Shown piece by piece: positions 1 through 9,970 of a DNA stretch of 64,000 nucleotides. Origin of the DNA: Myoxocephalus aenaeus (lineage: Eukaryota > Chordata > Actinopteri > Perciformes > Cottidae); the NCBI GenBank assembly GCA_038501785.1, contig JBAMJR010000006.1, forward strand, positions 375,501 to 439,500. Reading direction: 5' to 3'. The notes under the pieces are model-generated. The model saw nothing but the letters and a program-made list of their open reading frames with translations. It did not search any database and was not told the DNA's origin. The first letter of the stretch is position 1; every line of letters starts with the position of its first letter. The position numbers were made by a program, and so were the translations under genes.

Positions 1-130
1 TTTATTACCTTAATCATTCACAGCAAACGAGTTGTGAATATTCGCAACGCATTTGCAACGTTTTCGGTGTGAATGCAGCTTAACATCGCCCCGCTGCGAG
101 ACACAAGCGTCGCAAATATATCAGACAAGT
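1..130. repeat. Possible Harbinger-like terminal fragment
   Basis: The stretch contains TTCGCAACGC and GGTGTGAATGC, which resemble the internal CGCAACGC and terminal GGTGTGAACACGGCA pieces of the Harbinger-type element at 42822-43492. Only one end would lie inside the window. No target duplication can be checked. This is a resemblance seen by eye, so the assignment is weak. Confidence 0.3.
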
Positions 131-570
131 TAAATGTGTCAGTTTTGGGAAAATGTATCGGCTAAGTTTAAGTCCTTCATCACCCAAATCAATCAGATTA
201 TATTTATTTTAGTGCTGTCATATTAGCGCGTTATTAACGTCGTTAACGCAAACTAATTTTAACGCCGTCAATTTTATTAACGGCGTTAACGCATTTTAAT
301 TTTTCAATTATATTTTTTCCGCGAGCACCACGCCGGATGTAGCTCAACCGGAAGCAAAACAATAGGCACGCCGTTTGGGCTTGGAAGCTAGGCTAACGTT
401 ACGGTTTGAAATGAATGAATGGTGAGCGTGATACGGCAAAATGAATGATATTCAGTGAACTGCGAACAGGTGCGCGTGCCAGAAGGGAGCGCGAGTGAAC
501 ACATTGAACACAGCAGGAGAGAACGCAACGTTAGCCAGCTAGCTAAAGCTCCGGTGGGAAATTATTAGCT

Positions 571-602
571 TATGCCGTGTTATGCCGTGAACACGGCATA
601 AC
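571..602. repeat. 12-bp-arm palindrome with Harbinger-like ends
   Basis: The arms TTATGCCGTGTT and AACACGGCATAA enclose an 8-nt spacer. The arm sequence TGCCGTGTT equals the terminal repeat of the 671-bp Harbinger-type element at 42822-43492. It may be a collapsed remnant of such an element inside the hAT element, or a chance palindrome. Confidence 0.6.
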
Positions 603-685
603 GCTACCGTTTTTGAGGAGGTAACGTTAGATTTTGAGGAGAGGGGACTGACAAGGCAGAAGGTAAAGTGGTCCACCGTTCTATC

Positions 686-889
686 AATAAGCAGACCTGC
701 CAACCTGTACGCAATTTGCGTAGCGGATACGCATTTTGACGTCAAAGTACGCTGGTAAAAATTAGTCTAAAATTAATTTTAGACTAATTGACCAGCACAC
801 ATTATATGCAATGCAATATAATGCATGACGAGTATTCAATGACTTATCAATATATAGGTTATATATCAAGGTTGGCAGGTCTGAATAAG
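686..889. mobile_element. Nested ~192-bp MITE
   Basis: A perfect 14-bp inverted repeat, CAGACCTGCCAACC at 692-705 and its complement at 870-883, is flanked on both sides by AATAAG (686-691 and 884-889). This gives a 192-bp non-coding element with an apparent 6-bp target duplication, inserted into the hAT element. It contains a perfect 28-bp AT-rich palindrome (761-788). The superfamily is not certain. Confidence 0.65.
761..788. repeat. Perfect 28-bp palindrome
   Basis: The sequence starts ATTAGTCTAAAATT and continues with its exact reverse complement, without a spacer. It lies near the middle of the nested MITE, so it could form a hairpin in single-stranded DNA or RNA. No function can be read from it. 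Confidence 0.8.
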
Positions 890-1701
890 GCTAAACTAGA
901 AGTTAACACCAATACAAACATTATTTTTGCAGAATGAGTGTGTTAGGGGAGAAGGATGCAGCCATTGTTAAACAGCTAGATTGAAATGCAGCTGGAACTG
1001 GTCTTGGCTAAAACTGGAAGGCAAGGTCTCAATAAAAGGGCAAGAGGTGTCCTTTCATCTAGGAGATGTATTCTCCAAAATCAACAGGCAGGGATTCGCC
1101 AGATGCATTCTCTGCATCAAAGATATAAATTATGCTAACAAAGGCAGCCATGCTCTCCCTTACCACATTGTGCCTCATATACTGTAAATGTTAGACCAGT
1201 GACAGGCTGGCATGAAATGGCTTGCATAATACTTAGTAAGGAGGCCATAATAATTTTTGACTCATGGCTGAAGTTAAGTTTCTCCAGCTCTCCCCAGGTT
1301 GGCAAAAAAAGCATCTCAAAATGCATCAGATTGATGCTTTAAAATATGGAATATTTAAATTGTTCTTACGGGGGAGCATGCCCCCGGACCCCCCTAGAGG
1401 GGTAATATCCTTCTCACCTTTTTCAGCCCTGACCCGTTTTCATGCCTGGTGCACTCTATAATTTTATTTTGTAAACCCTTGTTTACCTGAAATGTGCAGT
1501 GATTTTATTTTGTACCGCCCTGTTTGGCAGTTGTTTTTCAATAAAATAAAGCAAGCCAATCCACTCTTTCATGTTGATAAGAGCATTAAAATGCACAAAA
1601 AAAAAAAAGCGATTAATTGCGATTAATCGCGAGTTAACTATGACATAAATGCGATTAATCGCGATTAAATATTTTAATCGCTTGACAGCACTAATTTATT
1701 T

Positions 1702-2500
1702 AAATGTATCTGCTGCCAGTAGTATACACATTACTATATACTTATGAGGATATATGTACTGTATGCGCGTATGTATCATGTACTATATATGTGTATATAC
1801 ATGTATGTATAGATTACCATATAACTAGGAGTTTGAATATGTGTATGGGCGGATCAGTATATATGTATTATTCATAATCAGAAATTCAATCAATTGAGGC
1901 AGTGTGTGATTCTCTGTATTCTTATCATGAGTCCACCTTAATCATGTTCTACAATAATGATATGTATGGTGTACTAATAACACTGTCATATAATTCTGAG
2001 TGCTTTCAACACATCCATAAGTTTCTTAAGCGCTAAATAAATTTAAGAACAGCGCGGCATGCAGGGCGAGTCTTTGTCTGTGAGACGGGCGATCGGCTGC
2101 GTCTGTGGTGATCAGTGTCCGCGGCTCGAGAGACTCTCGTAAATAAATGATTCCTTGTCGGCAGAATCTATTGCGCCGCGTACAGGAAGTCATGATGATG
2201 TGAGGACGGATCTTGGCGATCTGAAAGAACTCTCTCCCAATAAAACTAATATAACTAATATCGCTCCTTCATCAATGAGGAAGTGAGCTGCCTTTTTTGT
2301 CCGGTGGGAGTGGCCATCTTATCCAGTGAATTTCAGTTAGCCTGCCCTGGAGCAGGTTTAAATTTTTGGCTGTGTTGCTATGGTGATTTATCTAAGCTTG
2401 TTTCGAGAAACTGAATAAGCCTGACCTACTTCATTTTATCCTGACAATTAGCCCGCTAACTCAGTAAGCCAGGTACGAGAAACAGGGCCCAGGAAGATCA

Positions 2501-2535
<35 letters not shown>

Positions 2536-3607
2536 AAATAACCATTGGCACAACCTATATTTCTATCACTCACATAGTATACGTTACATAGTAAGTGTAA
2601 TTATGAATCCTATATCAAAATGATGGTAACAGTAAGGTATTACTGTACAGCAAGTATAACTGTACATATAGCTGCTATTCACACATCCAACAGCAATGAC
2701 GAATAAGGCACGTTACATTGTTACCCTGCACATCTAAATGTGATCATCCCTCAAATATACTATTAACATCTTATAGTTATGATCATTCACATGTCACAAT
2801 GTAACGTCACCCAACACATTGCTATCACTTACATAGAGTAGCAAAGTGTGTGCCACCATCACAACACCATTCATCACATTGCAATCAGACACTTATCATA
2901 ATGATAATGCCATGACCTACTCTGCTAGCCATACAAACCAACAGCATCTGACATAATAACATTGTCAGCTTCAGCCTAGTTAGTCATTCAATATTGTAGT
3001 CATGGGGGCCACATATTTTCAGAAATACCTCCTGTCTGTTGTTCAATTTAAAAATGTAATTGTTCATAACTGGCTATTTCAGTAATTCCTCCCAACCAAT
3101 AAAAGGGATAGTATTTTTAGTTTTCCATTTCATGAGCACATATTGTGGCTTTATTTGACTAAATCCATCTTTAGATCACAACCTTTCTGTTTCTCTCTCT
3201 GACATGGAGAAAGCCATCGATGACCTCGTATCAACCTCTTCACCTTTCAGTTTGGTGCCACTCAGGATTCATTATTCCATCTTTAATTGATCCATAACAG
3301 CAATAAACTATTAAGGAGATATACATGGAAAACTGTTCTCGGCTGAAAAAGAAAATCTTGAATCTATGTCATAAGAGTTTTCTATTTTTATCTCTTTAAT
3401 AGTTTATTGCTCTCCTTAATAGTTCTTCTTTTTCAGCCGAGAACAAAATCACAAGGTTACAATGTCTTTTATCAATAGCTGCTATTGATCTGCTGTTTGT
3501 GTTTTCAAAGAGCAAAACTTGATGTGTCCATGTAGTCTATTCCTGTCTATGTGTGTGTATTCATATAGTGTGAATGAATCTTCCTGATGTGGGTTTTCGC
3601 CCCTCAG
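1702..3607. other. Non-coding DNA upstream of first visible b4galnt1 exon
   Basis: No exon with acceptable splice sites and protein similarity was recognised here. The stretch holds an (AAT)n run at about 2501-2534 and an interleaved inverted-repeat cluster at 3297-3443. It is either b4galnt1 intron or 5' flank. The N-terminal exons of b4galnt1 (membrane anchor and stem) should lie before it, probably outside the window. Confidence 0.5.
3297..3443. repeat. Interleaved inverted repeats
   Basis: TTCTCGGCTGAAAAAGAA (3336-3353) has its exact reverse complement at 3426-3443. AGCAATAAACTATTAA near 3297-3312 has its complement just before 3412. CTATTAAGGAGA (about 3308-3319) has a further complement near 3412-3423. 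The pairs cross (A B A' B'), so both stems cannot form as one simple hairpin. The origin is unknown; it could be a decayed foldback element. Confidence 0.6.
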
Positions 3608-6600
3608 GACACAGACGCCTGCAGACCAGCTCATCATTGCAGAGGCTAACAATCCCTTACAGTATCCAACGCAAGGTGTAGAGGTACGACCTTTGAGAAC
3701 AATCATCATCCCAGGTAAGACTTCCGATAGAGCAGGACACATCTTTACACAATACTTACTTGTTATATTAGATTGATGTCCAACAGTTAAAACTGGTTTG
3801 TGTTGCTGTATTAGATTAGATTATTTAATTGAGGCATACAGTTAATAAATAATCAAGCTACTTCTTGAACAAACCTAGAGCTGGCTGTGACTTTAACTGT
3901 ATCAGTCTGGTGTACAACAAACACTCTAGATCCGGCCTGCCAGGGGTTCCAGTCCGGCCCGCCGGATAATTGTTAAAATTGCAGGAAAAGAAGAAAGAAA
4001 AAAAATAGCTAGCTGAGCCAGGGCTCGAACCACTGATCCTCTGATTGTAAGATGGGCATGCTAACCATTAAGCCTCAGTCACAATTGATTGGAGCATTGT
4101 CATTACTAAAGATATTGCCCAACTGCGAGGGAATCTGCAGAGGAGAGCCCAGGCAGATAAACAGTGGGCTGATGTCTGAATGTTTGGTCTTTATGTTTCT
4201 AGTTTATTGTAGAAAGACCTTAAAATAGGGTTTATCATGCAAAAAACTTCACCAATGATTTAAACATAGAGAAATATTGTCATTATGTATGCGTTATTAT
4301 GCTTTGATTTTACTGGTCTGGCCCACTTGAGAACAAAATGGGCAGCATGTGGCCCCTTAACTAAAATGAGTTTGACACCCCTGATCTAGTACTTATCTGC
4401 ATGATGGAAGCAGCATTTTAAATATTTGCTGTGAAAATGAATCAGAATTTGTCCCAATGGCCATAGCAACTAATTTTGCCACCATATGCTTTCAGGCTTG
4501 GCATTACGCAACGTTCCCAGAGACCACTACTTGGTAAGTATTTCAGTATGTCTGCCTTTACCTTTTGAGATTCCTGCTGTGCTTTGTCACACCTAGATTT
4601 CTCTAGATTCACCTAGATTTCTCCCATCTCGCTGCAGATAAACATCACTGCCACGCTGGGAACGCTAAACGTGGCAGCAGAGGTGGACGGGGTGAAAATC
4701 AAAGGTGACGGCGAGATGCGCATGACGGTGTCGAGCAGCCTGCTGCCAAACCTGAACCGACAGCTGCAGTTTGTCACCTACACAAACACACAGTTCCACC
4801 CCAGCACAGCAGACACAGGTGAGACCTCAAACTAAAAACAACTTTTCTCTGGACTTTTAAAAAAGCAGTGGGGACACTGGAGAAAAATACAGTTTTTAAC
4901 AAACCTATTTTTATAGTTTCTTCCATGTACAGAATGAAGTGCCACTGAGCTACGTGGTGTCACCTTCTCATCTCACTCTGACACCACGTTTGTGTCTGTA
5001 TTGTAAATATATAGCTGCAGCTTAGCTTAGCATAAAGACGGGGAAACAGCTAGCTCTGTCTAAAGGTAACAAAAGCCACCCACCAGCACATCTAAAGCTA
5101 AAAAAATAACACATTATATCTTGTTTGTATAATCTTTACAGAAACCACCAGGAATAAAAAGTGTAAAAACTATAATTTGTGGTTTTATGGGGAGTTATGT
5201 GTCTGAGTATGTTGTGGCTCTGAGTAGTTGCCTGTCGACCAGTGGAGAGTCCAGAACGTTACTGGCCAAGAAATTGTTCCTTTTACATTTAAGTTTTCAT
5301 GTGGGATAAACAAGTTTTAACATGTTAATATTTTAGATTTGGAGGTGTATTTTGTTACCTTTGGACAGAGCCAGGCTAGCTGTTCCTAGTGTTTTTACAA
5401 AGCTAAGCTAACCGGCTGCTGACTGTAGCTTCATATTATCCGTACAGACATGAGCGTCATGTCCATTGTCACGTTCTTCCCTTTATTTGTTCTCACTTCC
5501 TCAAACACTACTGTCGTTCCCTGCCTGTCCACTCTCAGATGTTTTCAGCTGACCTTTTGCTCATTTACCTGCTGACCTGTTCTCACTTCTTCCCGCATCA
5601 GTCCCACACTAGCCTACATTTACAGGTCCACTTCCCTTGTTGCATTGTTGGATTGTTAAGCGAAATATGTGGTGCTTTATTGCCTGTTACCTGTCTGCAG
5701 GGTTCTTACGGTCATGGAAAACCTGGAAAAGTCATGGAATTTTAAAATGGTTATTTCCAGGCCTGGAAAAGTCCTTGAAAAAAATAAAATCCCAAATGTT
5801 TTGGAAAAGTCATGGAAATTTGTTATATTCATATGTTCATGAAGTTCATTTACACTGAGTTTGAAATAATGAATATGCTTTTGAAAGAAAGACGCTCAAA
5901 GTACAAGCAGGCATACATACAGGCATCTATATAAATGTTTATTCTTTTAATCAAACTATTGTCTCTCATTCATTTGTGTCATTTAAGGTATACTGTATGC
6001 TTTGGAATTCTCATTGTTAGTTTAAATACTACATGTTCTCACTTTTTCATGTATACACCGAGATTTCACAAAATGGTTGGTCATGGAAATTTGGTTTAAA
6101 GTCATGGAAAAGTCATGGAAATCCATTGGTCAAAATGTGTATGAACCACGTATCTGTCTTCTTTCCTTGTAATGGCTTCAGCTCTGTTGTCGGTCCGCAC
6201 ATAGAAATGACAAATCAGGCAGGAGTAAATATTGACAAGGCAGATGAAAGACTTTGACCAAAGGCCATATTTACCTCTCTGAATGATCTGTCTACCTGTT
6301 ACCCTTATATGGCAGGTGGTAACTTCAGTACTAATCTTGTGTGGATTGTACAAGAATATGACATTCAGTACATGTGCAGTACTTCATGTAAAGTAGATGA
6401 CTTATTCCAAACAGCATATCAACACCTATGCAGCCATCAGCCACAGTTGGATCTTATTACACTACTCGAATGCATTAAAAGTAGCTTGTATTGTGTCTTT
6501 TAGTGCAGTTCGAGACAGAGGGGCATCAAGCCAGCTTCAGTATCAAGATCCGTCACGGCGTAACACCCAAACTGTACAATACGGGATCCAAAGGAGGTAA

Positions 6601-8908
6601 AACACAACACCATCAATCATGGCATTATTTCAACAGTAAGCCTTGTATTTGTTTTAATGTAATTTGCCAAAGTTCACTTTTCTCTGTTGTTTGATCTTCC
6701 TTCTCTGCAGAGTACAATGTTAGTGCCCTCGTTACCATAGCTACGAAGACTTTCCTGCGGTATGATAAGCTTCAAGATCTTATCAACAGTGTGAGGAGAT
6801 ACTACCCTACCGTCACCATCGTGATAGCTGATGACAGCGAAAACCCCCAAACCATTTCTGGGCCTTACATCGAACATTACATCATGCCTTTTGGAAAGGT
6901 ATCAATAGTGCCCGATTCCAACTAAAGACTTTAGATTTCACATCGATGCTCTTTGGTGTTAAAACTCTGCTTCATCTGTCGTAGGGTTGGTTTGCTGGAC
7001 GAAACCTGGCCGTCTCTCAGGTGACCACAAAGTACGTGCTGTGGGTGGACGACGACTTCATCTTCACAGCCAACACCAAGCTGGAGAAACTGGTGGACAT
7101 TTTAGAGAGAACCACCCTGGATCTGGTGCGGGACGAACTGTTTGTTTTAAATGACTGTGACAGTCTGGTGTTTTTGCTGTCAGTGACGTCAGTGTGTGTG
7201 TGTGTGTGTGTGTCCAGGTGGGGGGTGCAGTGCGGGAAGCCACAGGTTACACTGCCACCTACAGACAGACCATCTCCATCGAGTCAGGGGAGGAGGATGG
7301 TGACTGTTTACATATGAGGAGAGGATTTCATCACATCATCCAAGGCTTCCCCAACTGCGTTGTGACTGATGGAGTCATTAACTTCTTTCTGGCTCGCACC
7401 GACAAAGTCCAGCAGGTCGGCTTTGACCCGCGCCTCGCCAGGGTCGCTCACCTGGGTGAGTGCAGTGGAACTATTATTTTCATATCGAACATACAGTTCA
7501 GATGGGAACAGTTAAATGAATACATACAATGTAATCTAAAGATATTTATAGCATGTTTTAGCATCTTATGACAATAAACATAAGATGGACACACGTAGAG
7601 AAGACACAGGAACATGATGGTGAATACACATTTATCAAAGCAGGATGTGAAAGAAGCAAAAGCTGTGTCCCAGTGCCACACTGCTGCACATACTAATCCT
7701 ATACAGCATGTATTTTAAACATTTATTATACACTGGTACTTTATACTAAAAGGAAGTTATACAGGCTGTGAAATCATGGATTATATTACATTATAGAACT
7801 GTCTTCTCAGGTTTGAAAGCCTCTACAGATTAAAGCAAACAGTAAGAAGGAGATTGTAAAACAGTTTTGTTGTTTTAAAATGTCCAGCTGTTTACAGGAA
7901 TTACACAAAGTCACAAATAATAATTGTATTAATTTCATAAAATTATGTGAACTACATTAATGTTAAAAAGGAACAAATAAACCAAAAGAAAGAGAAATCC
8001 ATTGTGTTGCCTATTCAGTCTGTACCTACTGCATATTTACTCAGAGTTAATTATTAACTTAATGTTTACTGGCACATTCAAAAGGACAGTCTGCAGTATA
8101 CGCTTCACTTTGTTTCTGAAGAAGGCACTGATGATGAACCATTAGACTCAGCAGCATAATCAGTGTAAAAACTGTAAAAGTACATTGTTTCAAAGATTCA
8201 TATCTCATTTTAGTTATAAAGATAGTATCATATTATAATTGTTGCAAAGAAATTATACTCTAAAATGTTCTTGTCAGCACATGCCAACTAGCAAAATCAG
8301 TGCTCTGCTATAATTAAATTAAATGCGTGCTTTAAATAAAATGTAATACAATTTCAATCTAATCTGTAATCCCTAATATCCAGTTTCCAATTTCTCCCCC
8401 CTTTTGGTCGTTAAGATCCTCCTATATCACCCTGCCTTCATGTCTGTATAGCTGCCCTGTTGCAGCAAATGGAAATATTTATATTATCTTTTTTTAATTC
8501 TATATATATATATAGATATATATATCTATATATATAGATATAGATATATATATATATATCTCCTATGAATTACATATCTGTTATATTTGTTAAATATCTA
8601 TGTGAAACCTTTATTGACTGGCCCACTGATTGAGGTTTAAGAAGTTAATCAAACCAGTCAACTAACATTTAGTTTACGTTTGTTTTGCAGAGTTTTTCAT
8701 CGATGGATTGGGATCTCTCCATGTGGGCTCTTGTGATGATGTCATTGTCAACCATGCGACCAAAATCAGGCTTCCCTGGGTCAGCCAATCAGAGAGCGAC
8801 AAGACTTACGCCAAGTTCCGTTACCCGCCGGCCTCCTCTGACGCCACACACACGAAAAACGGCCTCCTGTTCTTCAAGAACCGATTTCAGTGTTTGACTC
8901 ATAATTAG
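3608..8908 (+). CDS. b4galnt1: Beta-1,4-N-acetylgalactosaminyltransferase 1 (GM2/GD2 synthase), 5'-partial
   Basis: Transfers GalNAc from UDP-GalNAc to GM3, GD3 or lactosylceramide in the Golgi lumen, making GM2, GD2 or GA2 (family knowledge). Visible exons: 3608-3714, 4496-4533, 4638-4818, 6504-6596, 6711-6898, 6985-7125, 7218-7455, 8691-8908. All have GT/AG borders and join in one frame to 400 codons plus TAG. The exons carry PADQLIIAEANNPLQYP, the GT-A core YNVSALVTIATKTFLRYD, the metal-binding DxD-type motif VLWVDDDF, GGAVREATGYTATYRQ, VVTDGVINFFLARTDKV and the C-terminal LLFFKNRFQC. This closely follows mammalian B4GALNT1 (533 aa); the neighbouring arhgef25 fits human gene order. The first ~130 residues (cytosolic tail, anchor, stem) are not found. 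B4GALNT2 is less likely on motif similarity and neighbours. Confidence 0.93.
3941..4383. mobile_element. Decayed CAGGGG/CCCCTG hAT-like element in b4galnt1 intron
   Basis: The left edge starts CAGGGGTTCC and the right edge reads GAGTTTGACACCCCTG. Beside it stands TGGTCTGGCCCACTTGAGA, a phrase common in a fish interspersed repeat with CAGGGGTGTC ends. No clean target duplication was found, so the copy is old. A tRNA-like stretch (4011-4085) lies inside it. Confidence 0.5.
4011..4085 (-). repeat. tRNA-like SINE fragment
   Basis: On the minus strand an A-box-like TGGTTAGCATG and a B box GGTTCGAGCCC are about 30 nt apart, with weak end pairing (CTGAG/CTCAG). The same AATCAGAGGATC..GGTTCGA core recurs at 14700-14745 in another repeat. 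That and the poor stems make a tRNA-derived SINE tail more likely than a working tRNA gene. Confidence 0.4.
4950..5465. repeat. Foldback element copy 1 (GCTTAGCATAAAGAC arms)
   Basis: The left arm (GCTTAGCTTAGCATAAAGAC near 5022, then ..CTGTCTAAAGGTAACAAAA) is repeated in inverted form at about 5350-5420 (TTTGTTACCTTTGGACAGAGCC .. AAGCTAAGCTAACC). Two relatives lie at 19450-20077 and 21518-22000. It is a long-arm non-coding fish repeat, in the intron before the exon at 6504. An 11-bp hairpin (4952-4962/4979-4989) marks its left edge. Confidence 0.6.
5689..6159. mobile_element. hAT-type MITE with GGTCATGGAAAA repeats
   Basis: The unit starts GCAGGGTTCTTACGGTCATGG at 5697 and ends ATGTGTATGAACCACGT at 6151, so the outer ends GGGTTC/GAACC are complementary. 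It is flanked by ACCTGTCT (5689-5696) and ATCTGTCT (6152-6159), an 8-bp duplication with one mismatch. The interior repeats AAAAGTCATGGAA several times. It lies in a b4galnt1 intron and has no coding capacity. Confidence 0.6.
7126..7217 (+). promoter_or_regulatory. 92-nt b4galnt1 intron with (TG)n before its acceptor
   Basis: The donor is CTG|gtgcgg and the acceptor is a (TG)n run at about 7192-7212 followed by tgtccag|GTG. The alternating TG tract takes the place of a normal pyrimidine tract. A (TG)n next to an acceptor is known to change exon inclusion in other vertebrate genes (for example CFTR exon 9). Reading through the intron runs into a TGA, so it must be removed. Confidence 0.75.
8497..8563. 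repeat. (TA)n / GATATA low-complexity run
   Basis: About 65 bases of alternating TA with GATATA and CTATA breaks, in the last b4galnt1 intron. The parts are self-complementary and can form hairpins. Confidence 0.85.
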
Positions 8909-9970
8909 TTCCTCTCCTCTTTTTCTCCTGAGGGTTCCTCTGCTCTCCCTGAGTTGCCAAAGAAGTTCTCCTCCGCCACACCCCTTCAGATAAGCCTTCA
9001 GACACACACTTTGGTTTGCCTTTTATTGATGCGAAAAAAAACATGCTATCATCGCAATTTTAGCATGTTTATTCTGTCAGTGCTAAAAAAAAGTCCTCAT
9101 AGCAAGAAGCCGGATATTAAAATCCAGGTTCTCTGGAATGTAGAGAATAATCTGTAGTAACAAACATCTCATCTTGTTGCAACAGACACAGTTAAATCAC
9201 AGCATCATCGTGATTACTTAATTATTTTTTTTGTTAAACCTTATCTGGCTATACGTCCTCGAGTTGTTCTCACACAGATATTAAGCTTTGGGAAAAACAC
9301 AACAAGTAGCATCTTTCCAGTCTGAGTCGTCAGTTCATTCTAGGCTAATGTGAGCAGAGGTACGTGTGTCCTCCTACAATATGCACTATCCCAAAAAAAG
9401 ACTGAGCTTGGAGAAGCATTAGCGACGTCTGAGGGCCTGAGAACGAGGACAAGAAGATACTTCCCAGAAAGTGACAATCCTGTAGACACCGAGCAGACCG
9501 TAGGTATTCTAGTCCCCAATGCCACATGAAGAACGCATTCAGAACTTCTCCACCTGTGGTCCCTGCGTTCTGTGCCTGGCTTTTGTGTGTTTTATCTCTT
9601 TGTGTTATGGTTTCCCCCCCACCCCCTTTACCCAGAATCCCATATGTCCTTATTGAGCGAATAGTCACGTCTGTGGAGGAGAAACTTTCTGTCGCATCTG
9701 GTGTCATCTGATCTGGGAGCAGCCTTGTTTTTTTTGTCTTCTGCTGTCTGTCACTCTCAAACAAACATCTAAGGAAGTGAGGCGCTTCTGTCCAGTGCAC
9801 GCTGATGAATGACAATGGAAGTGATTTGCATCTTTACATGCTGCCTAAAACAAGAAGTTGAATGAACCAAAGTGCATGTTTATTTTTCCTCATTATAAAA
9901 TAAGAAAGGATGAAAAAACAAGCACTCTGAGACAGAATTTGGTGATGAATAAACATCTTGAATCACAGAA
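8909..9970 (+). terminator. Probable b4galnt1 3'UTR and polyadenylation signal
   Basis: After the stop at 8906-8908 there is about 1 kb of non-coding sequence. The canonical AATAAA at 9948-9953 is a plausible polyadenylation signal. No transcript evidence is available and other signals could be used. Confidence 0.4.

Larger units (their letters stand above)
202..1701. mobile_element. Non-autonomous hAT element with 8-bp target duplication
   Basis: The terminal inverted repeats are TAGTGCTGTCA (210-220) and TGACAGCACTA (1683-1693). Both are flanked by the same 8-bp direct repeat ATTTATTT (202-209 and 1694-1701). Eight-base duplications with short terminal repeats are the mark of hAT transposons. 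Inside the ends, both arms are rich in TTAACG/CGATTAA subterminal repeats, typical of transposase-binding regions. The 1484-bp body holds no long open frame, so it needs a transposase from elsewhere. A second element (692-883) and a short hairpin (571-602) lie inside it. The intact target duplication suggests a fairly young insertion. The subfamily was not assigned. Confidence 0.88.

Noticed and set aside
1264..1461. Possible coding remnant in the hAT element
   Set aside because: The short frame has no transposase motif; the element appears non-autonomous.
4011..4085. True tRNA gene
   Set aside because: A- and B-box motifs exist, but the stems pair poorly and the core recurs inside another repeat, so a SINE fragment is more likely.
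9345..9815. 156-codon reverse frame after b4galnt1
   Set aside because: It lies in the probable b4galnt1 3'UTR, has no recognisable domain and no splice partners.
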